Shown here: positions 17,437-26,975 of the stretch, piece after piece
Layout: each line of letters opens with the position of its first letter
How positions within the stretch are numbered: position 1 is the first letter of the stretch
Assembly: GCF_001685025.1 (NCBI RefSeq)
Contig: NZ_MAYU01000021.1
Coordinates: 806,001-870,000, forward strand
Source: Bacillus sp. FJAT-27225
GTDB taxonomy: Bacteria; Bacillota; Bacilli; Bacillales; Cytobacillaceae
Direction of reading: 5' to 3'
Length of the DNA stretch: 64,000 bases
Program-made: the position numbers and the translations under genes
The notes under the pieces: model-generated
Databases searched by the model: none
Told to the model about the DNA's origin: nothing
The model's input: only the letters and a program-made list of their open reading frames with translations

Positions 17437-18897
17437 TTACACACTAACATTTAGAATGACGCGCTCTTGAAATTCTATGTAATTCTTTAGTTTGCAGTCA
17501 ATCCCCGACTTAGTTAATATTACTTTATCAAAAAGTGCTTGAATGATCTTTTCGATATCCTTTTCTGAGAAATTTACAAGAGAACCCTTAACTCTATTAA
17601 TCGATTTATCCATTTCCAGTAGCTCATAATAGTGATCTTCAAGCTCATTTAATTGGTTTATGTAATTTTGCAGTTCCTGTCTTTCAGCAGATTGAGTAAG
17701 ATAAAAATCTGCAATGGTTTTCTCCAGGTTAAGAATTTGATTCTTAATTGAGTTTATATCATTTGAGAGTAAGTCCTCGTGAAGAACAATACTCTTGTCT
17801 TCAATAACTTTTCGCAATAAATCCACTACCATCTTTTCATGTTTATCTGCTCCAAAATCTCTCTGGCCATGGAATTCTAATTTATTCTTGGAATGCTCGC
17901 ATACATATCGGCGGTAGATTTTTGGTTCCTTCGTAAGTCCATTCTTTTTCTTAGGCCGGTTCCTGTTCACTTCAGCTTTTAGTCTCCGTTCGCAATACCC
18001 ACAATAAGCAAGACCATCCAAAAGGAAATCCTTTTTTGTTGGAAAATCAGTATTTCCTTTTGAAGGACGACGGCCATTCATCAGTTCTTGCACTCTATAA
18101 AATTGTTCATCACTAATTATAACCAAGCTTTCGTTCTTAGGCTGGAGTTTCCATTCTGTTATGTTTACCTTCTTACCATAAGGCCCATATTTATTAAAAG
18201 CTGGCCTGCCAATAAATATAGGATTCCTAAGGAGCCTTGATATTGTATTATAAATCCATGGTTTACCGCTTCTTGTTGAATATCCTACCTTATTAAGCTC
18301 CTGAGCAATCCTGCTGCAGCCATAACTTTGATTCTCGGCCATATAAAAAATATGTTTTACATTTTCTGCTTCTTCTTTATTGATTGTTAAGCGGGAATCG
18401 GTACTTGCAATAATATATCCAAATGGAGCAGTACCCCCAGTAAAAATTCCTTCTTCATTTAATTGGAGGAGCCTCTGCTTTACCCGTTCAGACGTCTTTT
18501 CAACTTCAATCCTGCTGTGGTTATAATACATCTCTTCCTGTTTGGAGAACTTCTTAATCTTTCCTTCAACGACTGACCATACTTCTATTCCTTGACTATG
18601 TAGTTCTTTAATAAGAGTCTTCATTTCCTCTGGATTTCTTCCTAAGCGATCCAACATGAAAACGAGAAGGACATCAAATCGACCAGATTGGGCACCTATC
18701 CTAATTCTGTGGATACCTTTCCTGTCATCCAAATTGACCTGGTAGCCAGAAACACCTAAATCTTCAATTTCTCGGTACATCTGCCAATTCGGCTTATTCG
18801 TAACAAAACTCAAACACGCTTTCCTTTGTAAAGTAACTTCATGATGAAGAACCTGACTTTTAGTAGAGACACGGTAGTACGCCCAAACTCTCTTCAT
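17437..18897 (-). CDS. Large serine recombinase (site-specific integrase), 486 aa
   Basis: The N-terminal resolvase domain begins AYYRVSTKSQ with catalytic Ser11 and contains the VFMLDRLGRNPEEM helix. A recombinase domain follows (FGYIIASTDSRLTI, then a helix, SRLLRNPIFIG), then a zinc ribbon (CGYCERRLK, later YVCEHS) and a coiled coil (about 395-440). This is the complete order of phage and ICE serine integrases. The ATG has GGGGGACT upstream. The protein looks intact. A tRNA-Val gene starts about 100 bases upstream, and a damaged relative lies at 14795-15190. It is probably the integrase of the accessory DNA in this region. Confidence 0.9.
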   Translation of the reverse strand: MKRVWAYYRVSTKSQVLHHEVTLQRKACLSFVTNKPNWQMYREIEDLGVSGYQVNLDDRKGIHRIRIGAQSGRFDVLLVFMLDRLGRNPEEMKTLIKELHSQGIEVWSVVEGKIKKFSKQEEMYYNHSRIEVEKTSERVKQRLLQLNEEGIFTGGTAPFGYIIASTDSRLTINKEEAENVKHIFYMAENQSYGCSRIAQELNKVGYSTRSGKPWIYNTISRLLRNPIFIGRPAFNKYGPYGKKVNITEWKLQPKNESLVIISDEQFYRVQELMNGRRPSKGNTDFPTKKDFLLDGLAYCGYCERRLKAEVNRNRPKKKNGLTKEPKIYRRYVCEHSKNKLEFHGQRDFGADKHEKMVVDLLRKVIEDKSIVLHEDLLSNDINSIKNQILNLEKTIADFYLTQSAERQELQNYINQLNELEDHYYELLEMDKSINRVKGSLVNFSEKDIEKIIQALFDKVILTKSGIDCKLKNYIEFQERVILNVSV

Positions 18898-18967
18898 AGC
18901 CGGAGTCCCCCTTGTGGATGTTTATACTTACATTATAAAACATATGTTCGGTTAAGTCGAAAATAAA

Positions 18968-18998
18968 AAAGCCCTAATACAATAAGTATCAGGACTAG
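18968..18998 (-). terminator. Terminator after tRNA-Val
   Basis: On the minus strand GTCCTGATAC pairs with GTATTAGGGC (G-U pairs) around TTATT and is followed by TTTTTTATTTT. Confidence 0.75.
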
Positions 18999-19001
18999 TT
19001 A

Positions 19002-19075
19002 TGATTCCGACTGGGCTCGAACCAGCGACCCCTACCCTGTCAAGGTAGTGCTCTCCCAAGCTGAGCTACGGAATC
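19002..19075 (-). tRNA. tRNA-Val (anticodon GAC)
   Basis: The 74-nt cloverleaf is complete: acceptor GATTCCG/CGGAATC with discriminator A, D-arm TAGCTCAGCTTGGGAGAGCA, anticodon stem CTACC/GGTAG around TTGACAG (anticodon GAC), and T-arm GCTGG-TTCGAGC-CCAGT. CCA is not encoded. It is a single tRNA gene next to the integrase, with its own terminator. Confidence 0.95.
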
Positions 19076-19188
19076 GTTATTTTGTTTCCTCTTTGTGAGG
19101 ACATTTATTACTATACTAGGATTTAGTATAAGAGTCAAGGGATTTTTCATTTTTTAAAATTTCTAATATGTGCTTATTCAAAATGCTT

Positions 19189-19842
19189 TCAATGTACTTT
19201 TGATTTTTCTTCTATACATTCGGTAACCAATCTTAGTAAAACTTTCATTAAATCCATCTGTCTCGCAAAAAAATCTATTGCACTAAGTAAAGTGATCCAA
19301 AATATAAAAAACAGCACTACATTAATAGAAGAAGCTAAAGACGAAATATCTTTAAAATTTAAAAAGGTTAAAATGGTCGGAATTATAATAGCAATCAAAA
19401 TTGCTTGGGTTGAATTTAAAATAGAAATATACTTTTGACTATTAATTCGTAATTCCAGATAATTTTTAAAACCCTTTAAATCATTTTTAGTACTATATTG
19501 TTCTTTTATCTTTTGCTTTACAATTTGATAATTATGATTAAATGCTTCTCGGTTAAAATCTTTAATTTTAGTAAGTTCTTCATATAAATTTATATTTACA
19601 TTTGTGTCCCCTAACCATTCCATCATAGAATAATTTATTTGTTTTCTTTTGTCATACCAATTAAAAAACCTATCGATTACAAAATAAATCGACCATATTA
19701 TCATGTTTAGGAAAACTAGAAAACCTACTACTGCAATTAATATCGATAGTATATTAGAAAGTTTGACCTCATTAAAATTATATTTCAAAGCAAAAGTTAT
19801 GAGGAATAGTAAACTCATTATAATGTGGGTCAATCTCTGCAT
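19189..19842 (-). CDS. Hypothetical membrane protein, 217 aa
   Basis: I do not recognise the family. Four hydrophobic segments are visible (about 8-18, 29-58, 145-160 and 170-190), with a charged, helical cytosolic-looking loop of about 80 residues between the second and third (LTKIKDFNREAFNHNYQIVKQK). The ATG follows GGAAGG at a normal distance. The gene is markedly AT-rich and lies just upstream of the tRNA/integrase pair, so it is probably cargo of the accessory element. Confidence 0.65.
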   Translation of the reverse strand: MQRLTHIIMSLLFLITFALKYNFNEVKLSNILSILIAVVGFLVFLNMIIWSIYFVIDRFFNWYDKRKQINYSMMEWLGDTNVNINLYEELTKIKDFNREAFNHNYQIVKQKIKEQYSTKNDLKGFKNYLELRINSQKYISILNSTQAILIAIIIPTILTFLNFKDISSLASSINVVLFFIFWITLLSAIDFFARQMDLMKVLLRLVTECIEEKSKVH

Positions 19843-19927
19843 ATTTAAACCTTCCTTCTTTCTTATATTAAATGATATTCATCAAATGAATAAAATCCTT
19901 TTTAAATTATATCAGTATCTAAGGTAA

Positions 19928-20369
19928 GGAAGGGGATTATTTTCCCCTTAAACTCTGGGTGAATTTCAAATAGTATACTTGAGAGGAATGAAGACTGGGG
20001 TACATACGTTTTCTGTGTTTTAAGAGGATTTTTAAAGGATGAACTCAGGTTAGGGTCGCATGGGATTAATTTTTCTTGAGCGGGGGGGATAAGAGATTTA
20101 TTGCGCGTTTTATTTCATGAATTAGAATTTCATATGGGGACAACGGAGAAATAAATGAAGTATCACTAGGAGAGTAAGTTAATATGGTTTCTTCAATCTA
20201 CTAACCAGGAAAAAGAGTTTCCCATATACTTTTGCATCTTTTGAGAATGAGCGGGGAAAACGATTGCTATACTTTGAGTTCCATACGGGACGCTGGGGAA
20301 CCGGTTGGAGTATTATCATGAGTATTGGGTCATTTATTGACAAAGCATACTCCTTACAAGCATGCTTTG
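19928..20369. other. Intergenic region with a relic coding stretch
   Basis: No gene with a start and ribosome binding site is visible. The plus strand at about 20210-20357 is open without an initiator (reading FENERGKRLLYFEFHTGRW and ending at TAA 20357), suggesting the 3' end of a lost gene. Part of it (GGTTGGAGTATTATC) recurs near 22586 and 39181. Confidence 0.4.
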
Positions 20370-21062
20370 TCACATATTAAAAAGCAGGGTTGATTTTGAA
20401 ATGAATTGTACAATGGTAAGAAACTCATCGGGATTGGTATCAAACCATTCTTTTCCGAAAGCAGTGTCTATATTTTTCTTTCTATAAATAAGGATATTAT
20501 GAACTGCCTGCTCCAAAGCATGGGCATTGTCTGTTTTTATTATTATTGCTACTTTGGGTTTTTCGGGGAGCGCTGTTGATGCTTGAGAACTTATTCTTTG
20601 TAATGGATCCTTATCCGTTTTCCCGATTTTGCATGCCCATGTATCCTTTTCCCGATTTTTTTCATAGCCTGGCAGATAATATAAGTAAACCGCACTAGTC
20701 CCTTTACCTAAAATAAGATCAGCATTGAAATTATCCTTTATCTTTTCTGTATTCTCTGCTGCTTGGTTTGCTTTTTCACCCTCAGAAGCATTAGCTTTTC
20801 TTATATTTAAGGCATTTTTTATATGCCAATAACCACGGACAGGGTTAATTGCATTCCCCTCTCTCTTTAAAGCTTCTAACGCCTTTTTTATCTTTCCTTT
20901 CTGATTTTTAACGTTTGCTTCCTGTCCACCTCTCAACTGATGCGTCTTAATCACTTCATTAATAATCGTTTTTCTTAACACTAACCTATCATTAAATAAT
21001 TCTAAAATAAGCTCCTTACTTATTGCAGTCGTGAGAGGAGCATTTATATATTTATATTCCAT
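20370..21062 (-). CDS. T5orf172/GIY-YIG-like domain protein, 230 aa
   Basis: The C-terminal half has the T5orf172 pattern of the GIY-YIG superfamily: SAVYLYYLPGYEK, then CKIGKTDKDPLQRISSQ, HALEQAVHNIL and finally GKEWF. The N-terminal 100 residues are helical and look like a winged helix (VIKTHQLRGGQEANVKNQKG). Such proteins occur in phages and mobile elements; a nuclease role is likely but unproven. The start ATG has GGAGGG eleven bases upstream. It follows a phage-type replication protein on the same strand. Confidence 0.7.
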   Translation of the reverse strand: MEYKYINAPLTTAISKELILELFNDRLVLRKTIINEVIKTHQLRGGQEANVKNQKGKIKKALEALKREGNAINPVRGYWHIKNALNIRKANASEGEKANQAAENTEKIKDNFNADLILGKGTSAVYLYYLPGYEKNREKDTWACKIGKTDKDPLQRISSQASTALPEKPKVAIIIKTDNAHALEQAVHNILIYRKKNIDTAFGKEWFDTNPDEFLTIVQFISKSTLLFNM

Positions 21063-21285
21063 ATTGAGATGAACCCTCCCATTTTAAATAATTTAGCCAA
21101 TCATTCAACCTATTATCGTTACATCTTGAATTCTTCCCAGTGCAGTCTTCTTTTTTTTCGCTAATACTATGAACAAGATTTTTATTCAGACACTCCATCA
21201 CTTCAACGACAGAAATTTTCCTACAACTTGCTGTTCTTTTATTCCACCAGCACTGCTGTGATTTGAGTGAAAGCAGATTCCCCAT
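21052..21285 (-). CDS. Possible small ORF or frameshifted tail of the replication protein, 77 aa
   Basis: This Cys- and Trp-containing frame overlaps the replication-like gene at its 5' end and the T5orf172 gene at its 3' end by about ten bases. I see no convincing ribosome binding site and no known domain. It may be the displaced C-terminal part of the upstream gene after a frameshift, because phage relatives of that protein are usually longer than 119 residues. Confidence 0.3.
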   Translation of the reverse strand: MGNLLSLKSQQCWWNKRTASCRKISVVEVMECLNKNLVHSISEKKEDCTGKNSRCNDNRLNDWLNYLKWEGSSQYGI

Positions 21286-21598
21286 CTTCTAGTTCCCTCA
21301 ATTTTTCATAGTCGATTGTATACCACTTTGTCTGGTCCAGCTTTGATTTGTTGAAATTGCCTGATATGACATAGCCCAGGTTCTCTAGGGTTTTAAACAC
21401 ACGCTTAATGGTACTCTCCGACCAGAGTGGAAACTGCTGGTTCCATTCCTTATAAGTGTTGTACACCCAGCTGCGGCCTTCGATGATATGTAACTTCTTC
21501 TTAAGCCAATAATGGATTTGCTGCAGCACAATTGCTTCATTCAATCCGATCTTTACCGCCAAAGTCGGATTAATCGTCATTGGCCGTTCTGCTATCAA
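21239..21598 (-). CDS. Phage-type replication/HTH protein, 119 aa (possibly truncated)
   Basis: Residues 10-110 (LAVKIGLNEAIVLQQIHYWL, then WVYNTYKEWNQQF, then STIKRVFKTLENLGYV and TKWYTIDYEKL) match the N-terminal winged-helix domain found in replisome organiser-like proteins of Bacillus phages and plasmids. Full-length members carry a further C-terminal domain, absent here. A frameshift near 21240 may have cut it off. It is a footprint of a phage or plasmid replication module in the accessory region. Confidence 0.65.
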   Translation of the reverse strand: MIAERPMTINPTLAVKIGLNEAIVLQQIHYWLKKKLHIIEGRSWVYNTYKEWNQQFPLWSESTIKRVFKTLENLGYVISGNFNKSKLDQTKWYTIDYEKLRELEDGESAFTQITAVLVE

Positions 21599-21737
21599 TA
21601 AATTGCTCTACCCTAACCTCCGTTTTAAAAGTAGAATCCTTGCATCGTCTCAATTCATATCACTCCATCCTCTCATCCTTTATATATAGATGTATTGCTG
21701 AAAAGGACATATCGGAATATGACAAATTTTTTACACA

Positions 21738-21768
21738 AAAAAAACCGGCCGCGATGGCAACCGGATAA
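21738..21768 (-). terminator. Terminator of the cREC gene
   Basis: On the minus strand CCGGTTGCCATCGCGGCCGG forms a stem and is followed by eight T. Confidence 0.75.
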
Positions 21769-21873
21769 AATTAAAAATGTTTCTCTAGCCAACCTTTTTG
21801 AAAGAATATGACACCCTCTTATATACTTATTCAAAATGGCCTGACTCTTTCAAAACAATGCACTTGTCATAAT

Positions 21874-22239
21874 CTAATTTCCAGAGTATCTATTTGCTGT
21901 TATCGAATAATGGTAGATTTCTATATCATTATCAATAAACCCTCTTCTTTGGGCAGCCTTAAGGGTATGATACATGTTATCACGGCCAACTCCATTATCC
22001 GTATGCAGGTATATCTTGTCAGCCCTCAGCCCTCTTTCACAAAAATACTTCACCAGGTCGTAGCCTGTCGGCAATAGTTTTCCTTCCTCATCTTCACCTA
22101 AATCATGATCAAGTGAAAGAATATGAACGTCACGATTCTCGATGTAATGAATAGCTTCCTCCATGTTCCGCGCCACTACAAATCCGTTTGGACAATCTCT
22201 TAAATCATCAACATACAAATTAATCTTTTCTTTTTTCAC
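21874..22239 (-). CDS. Cyclic-phosphate processing receiver-domain (cREC) protein, 121 aa
   Basis: The sequence INLYVDDLRDCP, then ILSLDHDLGEDEEG, then TGYDLVKYF and IYLHTDNGVGRDNM matches the single-domain cREC receiver-like family, with the acidic pairs VDD and DHD at the expected places. These proteins have been linked by genomic context to nucleic-acid repair or conflict systems; the activity is not settled. It starts at GTG, inside the end of the upstream 73-codon gene (20-base overlap, GGTGG as binding site), so the two are translationally coupled. Confidence 0.75.
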   Translation of the reverse strand: MKKEKINLYVDDLRDCPNGFVVARNMEEAIHYIENRDVHILSLDHDLGEDEEGKLLPTGYDLVKYFCERGLRADKIYLHTDNGVGRDNMYHTLKAAQRRGFIDNDIEIYHYSITANRYSGN

Positions 22240-22441
22240 TCAATCCACCATTAATCACTTTAAATGCATTCTTTTTGTCATGCCTGGTTCTGTAAAGTGG
22301 CAACTTTGGTTCCCCCATAGGCCTCATTGCCAAACTGTTTACCCTTAAGAATAGATCCCTGTCCACCAAAGGGTTCTTTTGTTTTCTTAAAAGAAACTCT
22401 ATAATTTTTCCTTCAATTTTATAAAAAATATTGAATCCCAT
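22220..22441 (-). CDS. Small hypothetical protein coupled to the cREC gene, 73 aa
   Basis: It has a clear ribosome binding site (AAGGTGA, six bases before ATG) and overlaps the cREC start by 20 bases, so it is probably real. The product is basic (FLLRKQKNPLVDRDLFLR, RTRHDKKNAF) with no recognised domain. It may be a partner of the cREC protein. Confidence 0.6.
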   Translation of the reverse strand: MGFNIFYKIEGKIIEFLLRKQKNPLVDRDLFLRVNSLAMRPMGEPKLPLYRTRHDKKNAFKVINGGLSEKRKD

Positions 22442-22541
22442 ATATTCACCTTACCTTTTTCATTATGTGAACCACTAAATCAATCTCTTGGCAAAGTTAC
22501 ATAAGCATAGGTTAAAATCAAGGGCAGCAGTCGGCGTCTCT

Positions 22542-22640
22542 TTAGTGCATCATTTTGAGTTCTTAACAGTGTCGCTAGTGGATTGGATGGAGTATTATCT
22601 TAAGTGTAAGGGGCAAAAGGGGTTTTCTCAATAACGATTT
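22542..22640 (+). repeat. Copy of a dispersed relic sequence (TTGGATGGAGTATTAT type)
   Basis: TTTTGAGTTCTTAACAG, then GATTGGATGGAGTATTATC, then AAGGGGCAAAAGG resembles pieces at 20270-20320 and 39150-39225. The three share a core of about 16 bases and looser flanks. I cannot assign it to a known element. Confidence 0.4.
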
Positions 22641-22700
22641 TTCCAAAACATTTTATTACTGTAAATCTAAGCTAGAAAATTATAATAAGGAGATTCTTGA

Positions 22701-23453
22701 ATGAAATTTAGTAAGATCTTATTTTTTATTATTTTTATTATTATTTTTACTCCTCTAATTTTCCTTACTTTAGATATCTATAATATAACCAAATATATCC
22801 CTCTTAGTAAGACTTACGATTGGTTAGGATTTTATGGGGGCTTTCTTGGTAGTACTTTAGGGGGTGCCGTAACTTTCTTAGGTGTTTACCTGACCTTGAA
22901 ATCTCAGAACAATTTAGAACATGAGAAAAATAGATTGTCGGTAATCCCCATACTAGAATATAGAATCAGCTATGATAAAGCTGATTTTGATAATTCTAAT
23001 GGACAATTAGCAGGAGAAGTTATTCCCCATATTAATATCAATAATGCATCATACCAGGATGAAAATAGTATTGAATGGTATTTCAACTTGATTATTAGTA
23101 ATGTGGGTATTGGCCACGCTCAAATAAGTGGAATTAAATTTAAATTCTTGGATGCAAATAATCACGACATATTACTACAAGAAGAGAATATTGGATATTC
23201 ATATAAATTGGTAAAGAAGGATCATGAAAAGAGTTTTAAATTCTTGATTTATGCTCCTGCTACAAAAGATAATCCTGAATCCCTTTATGCTTTGAATTTA
23301 ATCATTGAGTACAATGACTTATTAGGAAATGTTTATGAGCAACTTATACATGCTTCGATTTCCAGTTCTGATGGTATAAACTCTGTTCACCTGTCATATT
23401 ATGAAAACTATGAGTTGAAAATGAATAATATAAAATCTTTCAAACTAGTATAG
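22701..23453 (+). CDS. Hypothetical two-helix membrane protein, 250 aa
   Basis: Two hydrophobic helices lie near the N-terminus (about 6-28 and 42-66, the latter with GGFLGSTLGGAVTFLGVYLTL). A short charged linker and a soluble beta-rich domain of about 170 residues follow. Proteins of this layout are common hypotheticals in Bacillus accessory DNA; no function is known to me. The ATG follows AAGGAG at a good distance. The gene is AT-rich, faces away from the cREC operon and ends in a strong terminator. Confidence 0.7.
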   Translation: MKFSKILFFIIFIIIFTPLIFLTLDIYNITKYIPLSKTYDWLGFYGGFLGSTLGGAVTFLGVYLTLKSQNNLEHEKNRLSVIPILEYRISYDKADFDNSNGQLAGEVIPHININNASYQDENSIEWYFNLIISNVGIGHAQISGIKFKFLDANNHDILLQEENIGYSYKLVKKDHEKSFKFLIYAPATKDNPESLYALNLIIEYNDLLGNVYEQLIHASISSSDGINSVHLSYYENYELKMNNIKSFKLV

Positions 23454-23473
23454 ATTAAGCTAACCTCTAATTA

Positions 23474-23510
23474 AAATGGCGCTAACCAAGTATGAATGGC
23501 GCCATTTTTG
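23474..23510 (+). terminator. Terminator, ATGGCGC-type
   Basis: AAATGGCGC pairs with GCGCCATTT around 16 bases, with further T. Its sequence closely resembles the terminator at 32780-32812. Confidence 0.85.
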
Positions 23511-23682
23511 CTTTATCATTTAATCATGACGCAATTGCACATCTATAATGACTTTCAAGAAATAGTTATTCGAAATTACCCATGGCTCTCGTTCTATTAA
23601 AAGGCTGTAGCCATTGTAAAATACCGAACGGTTATTCCTCGTTTTCTTATCGGAGCCAATTGGACAACAGCAATAATCCAAA

Positions 23683-25401
23683 TTATCTATCTTCCAAAGC
23701 TTTCTTTACTGCCTCTACTACTTCACTTGTTGTACCAAATTGCAGGGCGTTTTCTGCTAAAGTTTCCATTTCCTTTTTGGAAAGGCGAAGAATTTGGGAA
23801 CGAGCTTTTAGGATTGATGTAGCACTCATTGAAAATTCATCAAGTCCTAATCCAAGTAATAACGGAATGGCTATTTCGTCTCCAGCCATTTCACCACACA
23901 TTCCAGCCCATTTTCCTTCTTTATGGGCAGCATCAATGACCATCTTTACTAAACGTAAAATAGCAGGACTATACGGTTGATACAGATAGGAAACTCGCTC
24001 ATTCATACGGTCTGCAGCCATTGTGTATTGGATTAAATCATTTGTTCCAATACTAAAGAAATCTACTTCTTTTGCAAATTGGCCTGCCAATACAGCTGTT
24101 GACGGAATTTCAACCATAATGCCGAGTTCAATTTGGTCGGAAACCCGCGTTCCTTCATTTATTAGCTTTTGCTTCTCTTCTTCTAAAATTGCTTTAGCTG
24201 CACGAAATTCATCGAGAGTGGCAATCATAGGGAACATAATTTTTAAATTTCCAAAAGGACTTGCTCGAAGGAGCGCACGTAATTGGGTACGGAATAGGTC
24301 CTGCTCTTCCAGACAAAGCCGGATAGCCCGGAGTCCTAGAAATGGATTCATCTCTTTTGGTAAATCCAAATATGGAAGTTCCTTATCTCCGCCAATATCT
24401 AGTGTTCTAACAACAACAGGTTTACCATCCATTCCTTCTAGAACAGCTTTATATGACTCGAATTGTTCTTCCTCTGACGGAAGTTCGGTTCTGCCCATGT
24501 ACAAAAATTCAGTACGATATAAACCGATTCCTTCACCGCCATTGTTGAGTACTCCGTCTAAATCATTAGGAGTACCAATATTCGCAGCTAATTCAACATG
24601 GTGTCCATCAGCTGAAACGGTTTTTTCATTCACTAATTTAGCCCATTCCGCTTTTTGTTCCTCAAAACGAACTTGTTCCTGTTTGTATTGCTGTATCACT
24701 GCTGGCGTAGGATTAATATGTACTTCACCCTTTAAGCCATCGACAATAATGACATCACCATCTTGAATTTCTGCAGTTGCTGTTTTGGTTCCAACAACCG
24801 CTGGAATCTCCATGGAACGAGCCATGATAGCAGAATGGGAGGTGCGACCGCCAATATTTGTCACAAATGCCTTTACATATTGACGATTTAATTGAGACGT
24901 ATCTGAAGGTGTTAAGTCTTCCGCAACGATGATGGCCCCTTCTGAAATCATACTTGGATTGACCAAGTGTACCCCAAGCAAATGCGAAAGAACACGTTTT
25001 GTTACATCACGAATATCAGCTGCCCGTTCTTTCATATAGTCATTATCCATTTGCTCAAACATCGTAATGAACATATCTGTCACTTCTTTTAATGCATATT
25101 CAGCATTTACCTGTTCTGTTTTAATCTTTTCTTCTATCGGAGAAATAAGTTCCGGATCATTGGCAATCAGCAAGTGTGCATCAAAGATGGCTGCTTTGTC
25201 TGCACCAAGCTTATCATTAGCCTGATCACGTATGACTTCAAGTTCCTTCTTTGAAGTGATTAGGGCATTTTGAAAACGTTGGATTTCTTTGTCTGCTTCC
25301 GTTATGACGGTCTTTTCAAAAGAAAGGTCGGGTTGTACTAAACGATACGCCTTTGCAATTCCAATACCACTGGATGCTGCTATACCTTTTAAACTACTCA
25401 T
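23683..25401 (-). CDS. ptsI: PTS enzyme I (phosphoenolpyruvate-protein phosphotransferase)
   Basis: This 572-residue enzyme I takes phosphate from PEP to HPr in the cytoplasm. The phosphohistidine motif [12 protein letters not shown] places His189 exactly as in B. subtilis. The PEP-binding domain has [12 protein letters not shown], the [11 protein letters not shown] strand and the C-terminal [12 protein letters not shown] and CGEMAGDE (active-site Cys) signatures. Length is standard. It starts directly after the ptsH stop (TAAATG). It is downstream of the galactitol genes rather than beside ptsG, which suggests a dedicated or second copy. Confidence 0.96.
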   Translation of the reverse strand: MSSLKGIAASSGIGIAKAYRLVQPDLSFEKTVITEADKEIQRFQNALITSKKELEVIRDQANDKLGADKAAIFDAHLLIANDPELISPIEEKIKTEQVNAEYALKEVTDMFITMFEQMDNDYMKERAADIRDVTKRVLSHLLGVHLVNPSMISEGAIIVAEDLTPSDTSQLNRQYVKAFVTNIGGRTSHSAIMARSMEIPAVVGTKTATAEIQDGDVIIVDGLKGEVHINPTPAVIQQYKQEQVRFEEQKAEWAKLVNEKTVSADGHHVELAANIGTPNDLDGVLNNGGEGIGLYRTEFLYMGRTELPSEEEQFESYKAVLEGMDGKPVVVRTLDIGGDKELPYLDLPKEMNPFLGLRAIRLCLEEQDLFRTQLRALLRASPFGNLKIMFPMIATLDEFRAAKAILEEEKQKLINEGTRVSDQIELGIMVEIPSTAVLAGQFAKEVDFFSIGTNDLIQYTMAADRMNERVSYLYQPYSPAILRLVKMVIDAAHKEGKWAGMCGEMAGDEIAIPLLLGLGLDEFSMSATSILKARSQILRLSKKEMETLAENALQFGTTSEVVEAVKKALEDR

Positions 25402-25668
25402 TTACTCAGCCAACCTTTCTTTATTTAATGTAGTTTCAAAAAAACGTAAAGCTTCTTCCTCATCGTTACCTTCAGCGCTTATAGTGATTTTAGCACCTGG
25501 TCCAATTCCTAATGACATGACTCCCATTATTGATCGTAAGTTTACTTTTTTGCCATTACATTCTAGATTCATATCAGAATCAAATTGGCTTGCAGCATGT
25601 ACTAATACTGTTGCGGGACGAGCATGTATCCCCATCTCATCAATAACCGTAAATTGTTTGATAACCAA
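25402..25668 (-). CDS. ptsH: HPr phosphocarrier protein
   Basis: The 88-residue HPr has the phosphorylation site GIHARPAT (His15) and the regulatory Ser46 in [11 protein letters not shown]. Both are needed for PTS transfer and for HPr-kinase/CcpA control in Firmicutes. The start is TTG, with AAGGGAG nine bases upstream. It is coupled to ptsI without a gap. About 300 bases with a strong hairpin separate it from lacD upstream. Confidence 0.95.
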   Translation of the reverse strand: MVIKQFTVIDEMGIHARPATVLVHAASQFDSDMNLECNGKKVNLRSIMGVMSLGIGPGAKITISAEGNDEEEALRFFETTLNKERLAE

Positions 25669-25861
25669 TTAAATTAACTCCCTTACTTATTTTCCCGGCC
25701 AAAACATTACTTTAAAATTAGAAGCAAACATTTTTAAAAACGTTCAGGTCAAAGCACCAGTTCTCCACATCACCTGGAGTGTCATAGTGATGCAAAATTA
25801 AATGGTTAATTAATAGTCCGGCTTTTCAATCTGATGACCATTTTAATCCATACAATAGTAA

Positions 25862-25901
25862 AGGGATATTGAGGTGCAGTTACGCCTATCCTCATATCCC
25901 T
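25862..25901 (-). terminator. Hairpin terminator between lacD and ptsHI
   Basis: AGGGATATTGAGG pairs with CCTCATATCCCT; on the minus strand it is followed by a short T-rich stretch. It probably separates the galactitol operon from ptsHI, though read-through is possible. Nothing else is visible in the 300-base gap. Confidence 0.6.
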
Positions 25902-25973
25902 CCAACTATACGATCAATTTTGAACTCAAATTATCTGCGAAACACGAATTTCAAGGCATAACAGGGACGAACT

Positions 25974-26966
25974 TTATTTGACTTGAACTTTATCCAACCA
26001 AGAACTTGCAGCAGAATTTATAACTTCGTTAAGCTCTTCAATGTTTTTCCTGCCTTGTGTCCTTAGCCATTCCCTACCTTTTTCATCTCCATCCGCACCA
26101 TAAATGTTTACACTATCTTTCCAAGTAGCGCGGCCACATAGCACACCGTTGAAGGTAGAGCCAGCTTCCTTTGCAAACCGTAAAGTATCTTGGAATAGTT
26201 TTGCGGAAACCCCTGCACTAAGAAAAATAAATGGCAGGTCAGTAGCTTCACTTTGTTCCTTGAAAAATTGAAGGGCTTCTTCTCGAGAGTGAACGATTTC
26301 TTCCTCCGAATATCCTTCTACAAAGTTCATATTAACCGGAACTTCTACTTTTAGCACATCCACATGATACTGGGGTTTGGAAAATTCCTTCATTGCCTCA
26401 ATAACCTTGCGTGGTTTCACCTTTGCGTATTCTTTTCCTTTTACATCATCATTTTTCGCATCGTACGTAACAATTTCTAAAAAGAATGGAATGTCTTCTG
26501 CCATACATTCTGAGCCGACACGCTCCATATACACATGTTTATATTCATTGATCTTTACATCTTCATCCACGTCATAGTAAAGTAAAAATTTCACTGCATC
26601 TGCACCTTGGTCTTTTAATCGTTTAACTGACCACTCCTCCAACAAATCTGGAAGTCTTCCAGGCTCCGAAGCATCATACCCAGTCTTTTCATAAGCCAGG
26701 ATCAATCCGGAATCTTCGGCCCTCTTTTTGGATGCTGGTAAACCATATTCAGGGTCTAGTAAGATTGAAGATGCAAAAGGTGTTAATTCTTCTGAAATCA
26801 GTTCCTTAAAATGTATAATTCCTTCATCGCCAACTTCTTTTGGACTGGACTGAGCTATCATTTTCTTGAGGGATCCACGTTGGTCGATCGCTAATGCACC
26901 AATTACATTATTCTCATTCGACAATCGTTTTAAAGCATTGAATTTTGTATGACTAATTTCAAGCAT
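25974..26966 (-). CDS. lacD: Tagatose 1,6-bisphosphate aldolase (class I, LacD type)
   Basis: This 330-residue protein matches class I LacD aldolases: [14 protein letters not shown] near the N-terminus, [22 protein letters not shown] (the Schiff-base Lys region), [19 protein letters not shown] and [13 protein letters not shown]. It splits tagatose 1,6-bisphosphate into dihydroxyacetone phosphate and glyceraldehyde 3-phosphate, the last step of galactitol breakdown here. It sits ten bases downstream of gatD with AGGAGG before the ATG. Confidence 0.93.
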   Translation of the reverse strand: MLEISHTKFNALKRLSNENNVIGALAIDQRGSLKKMIAQSSPKEVGDEGIIHFKELISEELTPFASSILLDPEYGLPASKKRAEDSGLILAYEKTGYDASEPGRLPDLLEEWSVKRLKDQGADAVKFLLYYDVDEDVKINEYKHVYMERVGSECMAEDIPFFLEIVTYDAKNDDVKGKEYAKVKPRKVIEAMKEFSKPQYHVDVLKVEVPVNMNFVEGYSEEEIVHSREEALQFFKEQSEATDLPFIFLSAGVSAKLFQDTLRFAKEAGSTFNGVLCGRATWKDSVNIYGADGDEKGREWLRTQGRKNIEELNEVINSAASSWLDKVQVK

Positions 26967-26975
26967 AAGGTCCTC

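Noticed and set aside
20179-20373. Minus-strand 64-aa open frame
   Set aside because: It is antisense to a relic open frame on the plus strand and lacks a binding site.
24023-24766. Plus-strand 247-aa open frame
   Set aside because: It lies entirely antisense to ptsI, with low-complexity Ser/Arg composition; a shadow.
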